NCBI RefSeq assembly: GCF_030758975.1
Contig: NZ_CP132359.1
Location: 1,070,811-1,134,810 of the forward strand
Source: Bosea beijingensis
GTDB taxonomy: Bacteria > Pseudomonadota > Alphaproteobacteria > Rhizobiales > Beijerinckiaceae
Reading direction: 5' to 3'
DNA length: 64,000 bases
Shown: piece after piece, positions 49,976-58,610 of the stretch
How the letters are laid out: each line of letters starts with the position of its first letter
How positions within the stretch are numbered: position 1 is the first letter of the stretch
Translations under genes and position numbers: made by a program
The notes under the pieces: generated by a model
What the model saw: the letters and a program-made list of their open reading frames with translations, nothing else
What the model was told of the DNA's origin: nothing
Databases searched by the model: none

Positions 49976-50866
49976 ATGGTGCCTCCATCTCGCCTGAGCC
50001 TCGTCGTCGCTTTCGTGACGCTTCTCGGTGGAGCGACCGTGTCGGCGCAGGAGGTCGGCAGCCGGCCCGCCTTGGATGCTTGTCCCGTTGCTGATGGCTG
50101 CCAGGTAGAAAGCGGGAGCTATCGCATAATCCTGCCATCCGGCGTGAAGGCCGGACGCCCGGGCGCGATCATGTATTTCCATGGCTATCAGGGTTCGGCC
50201 GCCGAGACGCTCGCCGATGAAGGTCTCGTCGCCGCGGCGCAGCGGCTCGGTGTCGCGCTGATCGCGCCTGACGGTGTCGTCCACTCCTGGTCCTTTCCCG
50301 GCTCGCCCGCCCGTAACCGGGACGAGTTCCGTTACGTCGGACAGGTGCTCGACGATGCCGTCGCGCGTTTCGGGCTGGACCCGGCCCGCATCATGGCGAG
50401 CGGCTTTTCGCAGGGCGGTTCGATGGTCTGGTATCTGGCCTGCCGCATGCCATCGCGTTTCGCCGCCTTCGCGCCGATCGCCGGAGCCTTCTGGGAGCCG
50501 CTGCCGGAAAGCTGCGACGGCGCGCGTCCGCCATTGATCCATGTCCATGGCACGAGCGATGTGACGGTGCCGCTTGCCGGCCGCACGCTGCGGCAGGGTT
50601 CCAAGCAGGGCGATGTCTTCAAGAGCCTCGCGGTCTTTGCGCCGGGCGGCTGCACCGGCGGATGGGCGGAAGCTGCCCGTGCCCCTGCGCCCGGACAGCT
50701 CGCCTGCCGGGTCGCGACCGGTTGCGACGGCCCGGCGCGGCTCGAACTCTGCCTGCATGTCGGAGGACATGTCGCGGATGCGGCATGGGTCGAACGGGCC
50801 TGGCGCCTGGCTGTTCCTGCCGGAGCGCGCCAGCCACCGCCCGCTGCCGCGCTCACATCTCCGTGA
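49976..50866 (+). CDS. secreted PHB depolymerase/feruloyl-esterase-like hydrolase (LpqC type)
   Basis: 296 aa with a signal peptide (RLSLVVAFVTLLGGATVSAQ). The fold shows MYFHGYQGSAAET (oxyanion region), VRYVGQ-like FRYVGQVLDDAVARFGLDP, the nucleophile Ser in ASGFSQGGSMVW, HVHGTSDVTVP with the Asp, and a late His in LHVGGHVADAAW. Six or more Cys suggest disulfides, fitting export. The family cleaves esters of polymers or small aromatic acids; substrate unknown. It diverges from the ECF sigma gene and so may be in its regulon. Confidence 0.85.
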   Translation: MVPPSRLSLVVAFVTLLGGATVSAQEVGSRPALDACPVADGCQVESGSYRIILPSGVKAGRPGAIMYFHGYQGSAAETLADEGLVAAAQRLGVALIAPDGVVHSWSFPGSPARNRDEFRYVGQVLDDAVARFGLDPARIMASGFSQGGSMVWYLACRMPSRFAAFAPIAGAFWEPLPESCDGARPPLIHVHGTSDVTVPLAGRTLRQGSKQGDVFKSLAVFAPGGCTGGWAEAARAPAPGQLACRVATGCDGPARLELCLHVGGHVADAAWVERAWRLAVPAGARQPPPAAALTSP

Positions 50867-50938
50867 TCCTGTAACCAGACCGCGGTTGCGCACGACTTCT
50901 CCGTCAAGGCCACAACGGCGACCTGCCGGAGACAGACC

Positions 50939-52591
50939 ATGCGCCATGAACGGATAGCAGCCGCCGCCTCGGCGGAAACTGACCCGGAGCAATGCCCGCG
51001 AGGCGCCGATCTCCTGGCGAGGCAACTCGCCGCGGCAGGCGCGACCCATGCTTTCGGCATTCCTGGCGGGGAGGTGCTGGCGCTGGTCGATGCGCTCGAA
51101 CGCGCCGGCATCCGCTTCAATCTCGCGAGGCACGAAAATGCTGCCGGCTTCATGGCGGAGGGGCTCTGGCATGCGACCGGCGCGCTGCCCGTGCTGGTCG
51201 CGACGCTCGGCCCCGGCGCCGCGAATGCGGTGAACGTCGTTGCCAACGCGCAACAGGACCGCGTGCCGCTGATCTTCATCACCGGCTGCGTCGACCAGGC
51301 GCTGGCCGAGAGCTACACGCATCAGGTTTTCGACCATCAGGCCGTGTTGCGCCCACTGGTGAAGGCGAGTTTCCGCGCCGCGCCCGGCACCGAAGACCTC
51401 GTCGTGGCCAAGGCCGTCGCGATCGCCCGGCGCGGACGGCCGGGACCTGTCCATATCGACCTGCCGATCTCGGTCGCGGAAGCTCGCACGGCCCCACGCA
51501 CGATGCCGGCCATCCCACCGACAGCGCCTGCGATCCCGGTCGATCTCCGGCCGGCACAAGCTCTGATCGCTGCCGCGCAAAGACCTCTCGTCATCGCAGG
51601 GCTCGACCTCATGAGCCAGGATGGCGGGGCGGCGGCGCTCGACCTTTTCCTGACCGCCACGGGCGCGCCGCTGCTCACGACCTACAAGGCCAAAGGGCTG
51701 GTGCCGGAGGATGATCCGCGCGTGATCGGGGCCGTCGGCCTTTCGCCCAAGGCCGATGCGCTCGTCCGCCCGCTGATCGAGGCGGCCGACCTGATCGTGC
51801 TTGCCGGCTACGATCCGATCGAGATGCGCCAGGGCTGGCGGGACCCATGGCCGGCCGGAAAGCCTGTCATCGATATCGTCGCGGAGCCGATCCAGCACGG
51901 CATGCATCATTCCAGCCTGCTGCTCGAAGGCGATGTCGGCATGACGCTGGCGCAGCTTTCGGAAGGACGGGTGGCGACGGCGTGCTGGCCACGCGGCGAA
52001 CCTGTCGCCATCCGCAAGGCGCTCCGCGCCGCCTTCGCCGCTCCCGATCGATGGGGGCCGCATGCCGTCTTCGAGACGCTGCGTCGCGTCGCCCCCGCCG
52101 GTACGGCGGCGACCGCCGATTCCGGGGCTCATCGCATCCTGCTCAGCCAGATGTGGAACTGCGACGGGCCGCGTCGCCTGCTGCAGTCGAGCGGGCTCTG
52201 CACCATGGGCTGCGCCTTGCCTCTGGCTGCGGGTGCCGCGCTCGGCTCCGGCCGACCGATCGTGTGCTTCGTCGGCGATGCCGGCCTCGAGATGGTACTG
52301 GGCGAGCTGGCGACACTGCGCGATCTCGGCCTGCCGGTGATCGTGGTCGTGCTCGTCGATCGGGCGCTCGGGCTGATCGCGCTGAAGCAGCACCAGCTCG
52401 GCCTGGCGCGTGCCGGCGTCGATATCGGCGAAACCGATTTCGCCGGAGTCGCCCGCGCGATGGGCGGGCATGGCGCAACGATCGACGATCGCCAAACGCT
52501 GGAGTGCGAGGCGCAGGCGGCCTTCCGGCGCAACGGCTTCACCGTACTCGCCTGTCGCATCGATGCTGCCAGCTACGAGGGGGCGTTCTGA
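50939..52591 (+). CDS. thiamine-diphosphate-dependent enzyme (acetolactate-synthase large-subunit-like)
   Basis: 550 aa. Pyr domain: THAFGIPGGEVLALVDALE, catalytic Glu in LARHENAAGFMAEG, then TLGPGAANAVNVVANAQQD. Central domain: RPLVIAGLDLMSQDGGAA, LTTYKAKGLVPEDDPRVIG. PP domain: VGDAGLEMVLGELATL then VVLVDRALGLIALKQ. The metal motif GDG...NN is changed to GDA...VD, so Mg/ThDP binding may be altered. Real acetolactate synthases are about 570-600 aa with a small subunit; none is here. Its stop shares a base with the OpgC start, an unusual partner. Confidence 0.85.
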   Translation: MRHERIAAAASAETDPEQCPRGADLLARQLAAAGATHAFGIPGGEVLALVDALERAGIRFNLARHENAAGFMAEGLWHATGALPVLVATLGPGAANAVNVVANAQQDRVPLIFITGCVDQALAESYTHQVFDHQAVLRPLVKASFRAAPGTEDLVVAKAVAIARRGRPGPVHIDLPISVAEARTAPRTMPAIPPTAPAIPVDLRPAQALIAAAQRPLVIAGLDLMSQDGGAAALDLFLTATGAPLLTTYKAKGLVPEDDPRVIGAVGLSPKADALVRPLIEAADLIVLAGYDPIEMRQGWRDPWPAGKPVIDIVAEPIQHGMHHSSLLLEGDVGMTLAQLSEGRVATACWPRGEPVAIRKALRAAFAAPDRWGPHAVFETLRRVAPAGTAATADSGAHRILLSQMWNCDGPRRLLQSSGLCTMGCALPLAAGAALGSGRPIVCFVGDAGLEMVLGELATLRDLGLPVIVVVLVDRALGLIALKQHQLGLARAGVDIGETDFAGVARAMGGHGATIDDRQTLECEAQAAFRRNGFTVLACRIDAASYEGAF

Positions 52592-53787
52592 TGGCTGTAG
52601 CGTCGACCACCCCTGCGAAGCGGCCACGCGATGAACGGCTCGACCTCTTCCGCGGCCTGACCATGCTGATCATCTTCGTGGCGCATCTGCCGGAGAATAG
52701 CTGGAATGCCTGGATTCCGGCACGTTTCGGCTTTTCTTCGGGCGCCGAGCTCTTCGTGTTCTGCTCCGGCATCGCCAGTGCCCTCGCCTTCGGCAGCGTC
52801 TTCAAGCGTCGCGGGTGGTGGCTGGGCACGGCCCGCATCGCCTACCGCATCTGGCAGGTCTACTGGGCGCAGATCGGTCTCGTGCTGGCGCTGATCGCGC
52901 TTGCCGCCGCGCTCGACCGAATCTTCGGCCTTGCCGTGCTCGCGCAGCAGTTCCAGCCGCTGCTGGCCGATCCCGAGAACGCGCTGCTTGGCCTGGCCAC
53001 GCTGAGCTGGCAGCCGGACTATCTCGATATCCTGCCGATGTATCTCATCATCCTGGCGCTCGTGCCGGTGATGATGCTGGCGCGAAGGCTTCATGCCGCC
53101 TTCCCTTTCCTGATCGCCACAACGCTTTACGCCACAGTCTGGGCGACCGACCTCAACCTGTCGGGCAACCCGTGGAACGGCACGGGTTGGTTCCTCAATC
53201 CCTTCGCCTGGCAATTGATCTTCTTCATCGGCTTCTTCATCGCCATGAAATGGCTGCCGGTGCCCGCGCTGGGTGACCGACGATTGATGCTGGCGGCTGC
53301 GTTCTTCATCCTGGTCTCGTTGCCCCTGTCCTTCTGGGGCATCCTGGAGCACTGGCCACTGGCGCAGACCGTCCGCGATCTCGTCATTCCCGCCAGCGAG
53401 AAGACCGACCTGCATATCCTGCGTGTCATGCACTTCCTGGCGCTCGCCTATCTCGTGCTCAGCCTGATCGAACCATGGCGGGATCGGCTCGATCGCGGCG
53501 CTGGGCACCTCCTCATCCTGATCGGACGGCAATCGCTGGCCTGCTTCCTGGCAAGCGTCGTGCTGGCACGGCTTCTGGGCACCATCGCCGACATGGCCGG
53601 GCGCGGCGAGCTTGTGGTCGCGTCGCTCAATCTGACCGGTTTCGCGATGATCCTCGCCACCGCGCTCGTCGTCGGCTGGTTCAAGAGCGCGCCCTGGGCC
53701 GGCCCGGCGCGCAAGCTCGCTGCCGAGCCGAGAAACGAGCCGGCGGCGTCTGCGTCGCTGACAACACGGGTCCGTGAAGCGAATTGA
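52591..53787 (+). CDS. opgC: OpgC-family membrane protein (glucan succinyl-/acyltransferase-like)
   Basis: 398 aa from ATG 52591. About ten membrane segments. N-terminal DERLDLFRGLTMLIIFVAHL and GFSSGAELFVFCSGIASALA are hallmark OpgC motifs; FLNPFAWQLIFFIGFFIAMK and GRQSLACFLASVVLARL follow. OpgC proteins belong to the acyltransferase 3 fold and add succinyl groups to periplasmic glucans. No glucan synthase genes are nearby. It overlaps the ThDP enzyme stop by 1 bp, so the two are made together. Confidence 0.9.
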   Translation: MAVASTTPAKRPRDERLDLFRGLTMLIIFVAHLPENSWNAWIPARFGFSSGAELFVFCSGIASALAFGSVFKRRGWWLGTARIAYRIWQVYWAQIGLVLALIALAAALDRIFGLAVLAQQFQPLLADPENALLGLATLSWQPDYLDILPMYLIILALVPVMMLARRLHAAFPFLIATTLYATVWATDLNLSGNPWNGTGWFLNPFAWQLIFFIGFFIAMKWLPVPALGDRRLMLAAAFFILVSLPLSFWGILEHWPLAQTVRDLVIPASEKTDLHILRVMHFLALAYLVLSLIEPWRDRLDRGAGHLLILIGRQSLACFLASVVLARLLGTIADMAGRGELVVASLNLTGFAMILATALVVGWFKSAPWAGPARKLAAEPRNEPAASASLTTRVREAN

Positions 53788-53857
53788 ACGCCGCTTGATC
53801 GAGCTGTCGCGAACTCCCTGACAAGCGCCCTTCGCCGGCGCGGCAATGGAGCAGCCC

Positions 53858-55255
53858 ATGACTTACGCCATTCATCACGATCTCTCCGGCGATCCGATCA
53901 GCGTCTCCGGCGATGCCGCGCGCTTCGCCTGGAACGACATGCTCGAAGCGCTCATGGCCCACGCTGCCGCGACACCCGAGCACCTCGCCCGGACGCTCGC
54001 CGCCGACCCGGATTTCGCGCTGGCCCATGCCGCCAAGGGGCTGATGCTGCTCTCGCTGGCACGCGCCGAACTCGTCGGCCCGGCCCGCGAGTGCCTTGTA
54101 GAGGCGCAAGCAGCCGCGATGTTGCGCCCGGTAACGCGGCGCGAGACGATGGTAGCGGAAGCGCTGGCGCTCTGGCTCGACGACGCTCCGCGCCGGGCAG
54201 CCGAGCGGCTGGAGGCGATCCTCCTCGCCCATCCCTTCGACGTGCTGGCGCTCAAGCTCTCGCATGGCTTGCGTTTCATGCTGGGCGATCAAGCCGAGAT
54301 GCTCGCGGCGCTGAACCGCTTCGCGCCTGGTTTCGGCGAGAGCCATCCGCTCGCCGGCTTCGTCCACGGCTGCCATGCCTTCGCGCTGGAGGAGCGCGGT
54401 TTCTATGCGCAGGCCGAGCATGCCGGCCGCCGCGCCGTGGCGTTGAGCCCGCGCGACGCCTGGGGCCGCCATGCCGTCGCCCATGTGCTGGAGATGACCG
54501 GCCGCACCGACGAGGGCATCGCCTGGCTCGGCAACGGGCGCGGAATCGCACATGCCAACAATCTGCGCTTCCACATCTTCTGGCACCTCGCGCTGTTCCG
54601 GCTGGAGCGCGGTGAGGTCGGCGACGTTCTGCGACTCTATGACGAGGAGATCCGGGCCGAGCCGACCGACGATTACCGCGATATCGCCAACGGCGCCTCG
54701 CTGCTCGCCCGGCTCGACTATGCCGGCGTCGATGTCGGCGATCGCTGGGAGGAGCTCGCCGCCAAGGCCGAGGGGCGCGTCCAGGACGGGTGCCTCGTCT
54801 TCGCCGACCTGCATTATGCCCTCTCCCTGCTCGGCGCCGGCCATGTCGACGGGGCCGAAGCTATCGCCCGCAGCCTAGTCGAGGATGCGAAGGCGCATCC
54901 CAGCAACGAGCGGCGCGGTGCCGCCCGCAACGGGGCGCTCGCCGCCTTCGGGCTGATCGCCTTCCACGAGGGCGACTATGGCGAGGCGGCGCGCCTGCTC
55001 GGCTCGGCTCGCAACGGCCTGATCGCAGTCGGCGGCAGCCATGCCCAACGTGACCTATTCGAGCAGGCCTATGCCGAGAGCCTGATCCGCGCCGGCGAGC
55101 ATGAACGCGCCGCAGAAATTCTCGGCGAGCGCCTGAGCCGGCGCGGCGGCGCCAATCTCTTCGCGACACGCCGGCTGGCGCAACTGCGAGGCCGCAATGC
55201 CGGCCGACTCGCCGCGCTGGCCGTCGCCTCCACCCCGCTCGCCATCACGCACTGA
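53858..55255 (+). CDS. tetratricopeptide-repeat protein, TTC38-like
   Basis: 465 aa from ATG 53858 (GGAG six bases upstream); ATG 53846 would add four residues. All-helical with repeated Ala/Leu helix pairs, e.g. LARTLAADPDFALAHAAKG, RAAERLEAILLAHPFDVLAL, GFVHGCHAFALEERGFYAQA, DAWGRHAVAHVLEMTGR. The conserved HAVAHVLEM and LRFHIFWHLALF with His and Trp match TTC38-like proteins, found in bacteria and animals, of unknown function. No signal peptide, so cytoplasmic. Confidence 0.85.
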   Translation: MTYAIHHDLSGDPISVSGDAARFAWNDMLEALMAHAAATPEHLARTLAADPDFALAHAAKGLMLLSLARAELVGPARECLVEAQAAAMLRPVTRRETMVAEALALWLDDAPRRAAERLEAILLAHPFDVLALKLSHGLRFMLGDQAEMLAALNRFAPGFGESHPLAGFVHGCHAFALEERGFYAQAEHAGRRAVALSPRDAWGRHAVAHVLEMTGRTDEGIAWLGNGRGIAHANNLRFHIFWHLALFRLERGEVGDVLRLYDEEIRAEPTDDYRDIANGASLLARLDYAGVDVGDRWEELAAKAEGRVQDGCLVFADLHYALSLLGAGHVDGAEAIARSLVEDAKAHPSNERRGAARNGALAAFGLIAFHEGDYGEAARLLGSARNGLIAVGGSHAQRDLFEQAYAESLIRAGEHERAAEILGERLSRRGGANLFATRRLAQLRGRNAGRLAALAVASTPLAITH

Positions 55256-55276
55256 CATCCAGTAAGGACCCCTGCC

Positions 55277-55762
55277 ATGACCACTGCCACCATGCCCCGC
55301 AGCTTCGCCCCGCCTTCCACCCGCACAGTGATCCATCTCGCACTAGGTGGTTTCGCCGGCCTCGGTTTCTGGGAATTGTTCTCGGCCGTGCCAACCGCCT
55401 GGTTCGCCGAATATCCGCTGGAGCCGCCGGAACTGGTGAAGTCGCTTTTCTACCATCAGCTCGGCCTGCAGATTTCGACACCGGCAGCCAAGCTGCTGCA
55501 TTTCATCACCGGCTTCCTGTTCTATCCACTCGGCTACTGGATCGTGACGCGCTGGGTGAAGAGCTTCGGCATGCCGGCGGATGGCTGGATCTGGGGCGTG
55601 ATCACCTATTTCATCGCGCTCGCCTTCTTCGCGCCGCTGGCCGGGCAGCATTTCCTGCTGAACGACGTGCCACGCCTGTCCTTCATGAGCCTCATCGGCC
55701 ACGCGATCTACGGCTATCTCGCGGCCTATGTCTTCGAGGCGCTCGAAGCGCGTGGGAGATAA
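55277..55762 (+). CDS. unrecognised small membrane protein
   Basis: 161 aa with four predicted membrane segments: about 18-36 (VIHLALGGFAGLGFWELFSA), 68-90 (LHFITGFLFYPLGYWIV), 103-120 (WIWGVITYFIALAFFAPLAG), 135-155 (LIGHAIYGYLAAYVF). Conserved-looking His and Trp residues inside helices (LHF, QHF, GHAIYGY) would fit heme or metal binding but that is a guess. AGGA-type site before the ATG is weak. It is 4 bp before the YHS gene and likely functions with it. Confidence 0.75.
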   Translation: MTTATMPRSFAPPSTRTVIHLALGGFAGLGFWELFSAVPTAWFAEYPLEPPELVKSLFYHQLGLQISTPAAKLLHFITGFLFYPLGYWIVTRWVKSFGMPADGWIWGVITYFIALAFFAPLAGQHFLLNDVPRLSFMSLIGHAIYGYLAAYVFEALEARGR

Positions 55763-55766
55763 CGCC

Positions 55767-56237
55767 ATGCTCGACAGACGCGCCTTCATCGGCATCGTCA
55801 CTGCAGCCCTTGCTGCCGGAGGCGAGGTAAGCGCCGAGGCACAGCGCCCGGTCAACACGCTCGGCTCGCCCGATGGCGTCGCGATCCGCGGCTACGATCC
55901 CGTCGCGTATTTTCGCGACGGCGGTCCGAAAGCGGGCAAGCCGGAGTTCGAAGTGCGCCATGGCGGCGCGACCTGGCGCTTCGCCAGCGCCGAGCACAAG
56001 GCGCTATTCGAGGCCGAGCCGGAGCGCTACCTGCCGGCCTATGGCGGCTTCTGCGCGTACGGGACCTCGCGGGGCTATCTCGTCAAGATCGAACCCGAAG
56101 CGTGGTCGATCGTCGATGGCAGGCTCTATCTCAACTACGATCTCGGCGTGCAGAAGACCTGGCTCGGACGAACGAAGACCTACATCGCCCGCGCGGATGG
56201 CGACTGGCCGCGCCTGACGACGAAGGATATCCGATAG
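55767..56237 (+). CDS. YHS-domain protein, exported
   Basis: 156 aa from ATG 55767 (MLDRRAFIGIVTAALAAGGE). The DRRAFIG start is a Tat-like motif and a cleavage site is near SAEAQ. The YHS domain follows: VAIRGYDPVAYFRDGGPKAG, PEFEVRHGGATWRFASAEHK, FEAEPERYLPAYGGFCAYGT. YHS domains bind metals, often copper or iron, and YHS proteins of this exported type are found beside oxidases and metal systems. Likely periplasmic metal carrier or sensor; partner membrane protein is the gene 4 bp upstream. Confidence 0.87.
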   Translation: MLDRRAFIGIVTAALAAGGEVSAEAQRPVNTLGSPDGVAIRGYDPVAYFRDGGPKAGKPEFEVRHGGATWRFASAEHKALFEAEPERYLPAYGGFCAYGTSRGYLVKIEPEAWSIVDGRLYLNYDLGVQKTWLGRTKTYIARADGDWPRLTTKDIR

Positions 56238-56280
56238 GACGACCGCTAAGCCGGTTCAGCGTCTGGTAGACTGCCCGATG

Positions 56281-56512
56281 GCCGGACGAGTCTGGAGGCC
56301 GAAGGCGGACCTGCCTATGCGACTCTATGACCAAAACCGCCGGCTTGGTGGGTTCGCGCCTGCAAAAGTGATCGCCAATCTCGGCCGATTTTGAGAGCCC
56401 CGCGGTGCAACAGAATTTCCGAAAGCCAGGTTATCCAATGTCTGCTGCTTGCACTTGCAGATCGCATTTGGCCGCCCTGAACGGGACTCTCCAGATGTCA
56501 GCAAGGGCCACT
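56281..56512 (+). repeat. two diverged copies of the interspersed repeat
   Basis: 56281-56312: GCCGGACGAG, then GCCGAAGGCGGACCT. 56483-56512: GGGACTCTCCAGATGTCAGC then AAGGGCCACT, like 47744-47774. They lie in the ~470-bp spacer (56238-56706) between the YHS gene and the gamma-glutamyltransferase gene. The rest of this spacer shows no gene I can support. Confidence 0.5.
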
Positions 56513-56706
56513 TCCAGAAATGCTGGCTACGATTGATTTCTGATAGCGCCATCGACGACCATCAATACCAAACCTGCCGTGACCTCAGCTATCACTGACC
56601 GGCTTGAACCCATCTCGCCTAGCCTTGATCTTTGCAATGACGCGCTTGCCGTCGCTGAGACGGCCTGCCCTACTGGCGATACCCTCCGCAACATGCCTGC
56701 ATCGGG

Positions 56707-58311
56707 TCAAACACTGATCGCCATGCCGTCGCGTTGCGGATCGGCTCCGCCGGAGCACAACCCGTCGACGATCCCGATCGCGTGCAGGGCGGCGAATGGG
56801 AATGTCTGGGCCGAGCGCTTGACCTCGTATCCTGCGCCGGTGAGTTCGGCGCTGACGCTCCGGCGGATGCGATTGGAAATGTCGATCATGTTCGACACGG
56901 CCATGACGCGGGGTGCCGCAACCGCCTCGAAGGGCGACATGCCGAAATCGATCATGTTCATGATGCCCTGCGCCACCGCCGGCGCGATATAGCTGCCGCC
57001 GGGTGCGCCGATGACGATACGCGGCGTCTCGCCGTCGAAGACGATGGTCGGGGCGGCCGAGGAGGCACGGCGCTTGCCCGGCGCGATCGAGGCCGCCCGC
57101 CCGGGACGCGGGTCGAAGCGGCTCATCGTGCCGTTGTAGATGAAGCCGAGCCCGTCGGTGATCGCGCCGGACGGGCTGCCCAGCGTATGGGTCAGGGCTA
57201 CGGCGTTGCCTTCGCGGTCGACCACCGTGACATGCGTCGTCTCGCGCTGCGACTTGTCCAGCCGGTTGATGACCGCGCGTTCGCCACGGCGGATCGCCTC
57301 CGCCTGCTCGGCGGCGTGCTCCTTCGAGATCAGGCGATCCACGGGCACGTCGACATAGGCCGGGTCGCCCATGAAGCTGTCCTTGTCGATGGTCATGCGC
57401 CGCATGGCCTCGGCCAGCAGGGTGATGTGCTCGGCGCCGCCATGCCTGAGTGCGCCGATGTCGAAATTGTCGAGGATGTGCAACATCTGCAGCATCGACA
57501 TGCCGCTTGCCGGTGGCGGGCTCGTCGAGATGCGGTGGCCGCGATAGGAGCCCCAGATCGGCTTGACGACCGAGAGCTCATAGGCCGCAAGGTCGCGCTC
57601 GCTGATCAACCCGCCCTGGGCTGCGAAATCGGAGGCCATCCGGGCGGCCAGCGAGCCGTGATAGAAATCGTCAGGTCCCGCGCTCGCGAGGTGTTCGAGC
57701 GTTGCCGCGAGATCCGGATTGACGAGCGTGTCGCCGACGCGCTTGGGGCTGCCGTCCGGCCGGAAGAAGACCTCGCGCCCGGTCTTGCTGTAGCGCAGCT
57801 TGTCGCCGGTATTGACCTCGCCCCCACCGCTCTGGTCCTGGCTCCAGAACCAGTGCATGTGCGGGCGCACGAGCACGCCCTCATGCGCCTGCCTGATTGC
57901 AGGCGCCATAACGTCGCGCCAGTCCATCGTGCCGAATTGCGAGAGTGCATGGGCATAACCCTTGACGCTGCCAGGCGTGCAGACGGCGAGATGGCCGAAC
58001 TCGTTGATGCCGCCCTTCAGCAGGAAGGCGAAGCCATCCCGCGTCTGGCCGAGCAGATGCGGCAGCCACATGTCCGGTGTCGCTGAGAGCGAGGCCTTGG
58101 CATAGAACTCGACGATCTCGTGGACGCCGCGGCGCGGCATATAGACCTGCATCGAGCCGAAACCGCCGATGCCGCACATCAGGGGATCCACCACGCCCTG
58201 CATGAAGGCGCAGGCGATCGCGGCGTCGATGGCATTGCCGCCGCGCTCCAGCACTTCCGCCCCCGCCTCTGCAGCCTCGGGCTGGGGCGCAACGATCATC
58301 GCATTCTTCAT
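56707..58311 (-). CDS. gamma-glutamyltransferase/glutathione hydrolase family protein
   Basis: 534 aa, typical length for the family. No signal peptide, so probably cytoplasmic. Self-processing site: TTHVTVVDREGNAVALTHTL, with the nucleophile Thr at about residue 358 that becomes the N-terminus of the small subunit. Other landmarks: EVLERGGNAIDAAIACAF, MCGIGGFGSMQVYMP, the large-subunit SPPPASG, MNQ-like IYNGTMSRFDPRPG, and substrate-side GAPGGSYI. The usual Arg of the alpha-carboxylate site (RxxG region) was not assigned. It cleaves gamma-glutamyl bonds or related amides, fitting a peptide/amide locus. Confidence 0.9.
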   Translation of the reverse strand: MKNAMIVAPQPEAAEAGAEVLERGGNAIDAAIACAFMQGVVDPLMCGIGGFGSMQVYMPRRGVHEIVEFYAKASLSATPDMWLPHLLGQTRDGFAFLLKGGINEFGHLAVCTPGSVKGYAHALSQFGTMDWRDVMAPAIRQAHEGVLVRPHMHWFWSQDQSGGGEVNTGDKLRYSKTGREVFFRPDGSPKRVGDTLVNPDLAATLEHLASAGPDDFYHGSLAARMASDFAAQGGLISERDLAAYELSVVKPIWGSYRGHRISTSPPPASGMSMLQMLHILDNFDIGALRHGGAEHITLLAEAMRRMTIDKDSFMGDPAYVDVPVDRLISKEHAAEQAEAIRRGERAVINRLDKSQRETTHVTVVDREGNAVALTHTLGSPSGAITDGLGFIYNGTMSRFDPRPGRAASIAPGKRRASSAAPTIVFDGETPRIVIGAPGGSYIAPAVAQGIMNMIDFGMSPFEAVAAPRVMAVSNMIDISNRIRRSVSAELTGAGYEVKRSAQTFPFAALHAIGIVDGLCSGGADPQRDGMAISV

Positions 58312-58610
58312 GTCATGATGCTTTCAAAGGTTATCGGGCACTCAGGCAGCAGCCACGGGGCCAGAGATCGAGGATCAATTTCTCGCCTGCCTTATGCAGA
58401 ACGACGCCCATCGCTGCAGACGATGAGAACAAGCGATCACGCTCGGCCGGTACATCGTGCAAAGCTGCACTCGATCGTGCGATGCCGTTCATAATGTCGC
58501 ACAAGCGAGAAGGCTATGCGGGAGATCGTGCGCTCGTCGATTTCAGCTCGCATCACCATGCCGACCCAATCCTTATGCGGTTGACCATAATGTCTCGGAG
58601 GAGCCGGGGC
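58312..58610. other. intergenic region between gamma-glutamyltransferase and M28 genes
   Basis: About 300 bp. The nonamer CATAATGTC occurs twice in direct orientation (58490-58498 and 58586-58594), 96 bp apart. Since both flanking genes run on the minus strand, this spacer should contain the promoter of the gamma-glutamyltransferase gene. The short frames here encode nothing recognisable. Confidence 0.4.

Noticed and set aside
49820..52627. Very long minus-strand open frame (935 codons) opposite the esterase and ThDP genes
   Set aside because: It is antisense to two genes with complete catalytic motifs, is rich in Arg/Gly/Asp/Ala with no family pattern, and reflects the GC-rich third codon positions of the real genes.
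56734..58086. Plus-strand open frame of 450 codons opposite the gamma-glutamyltransferase gene
   Set aside because: Composition is Arg/Asp/Ala-rich without domains; the minus-strand gene has an intact catalytic Thr motif.
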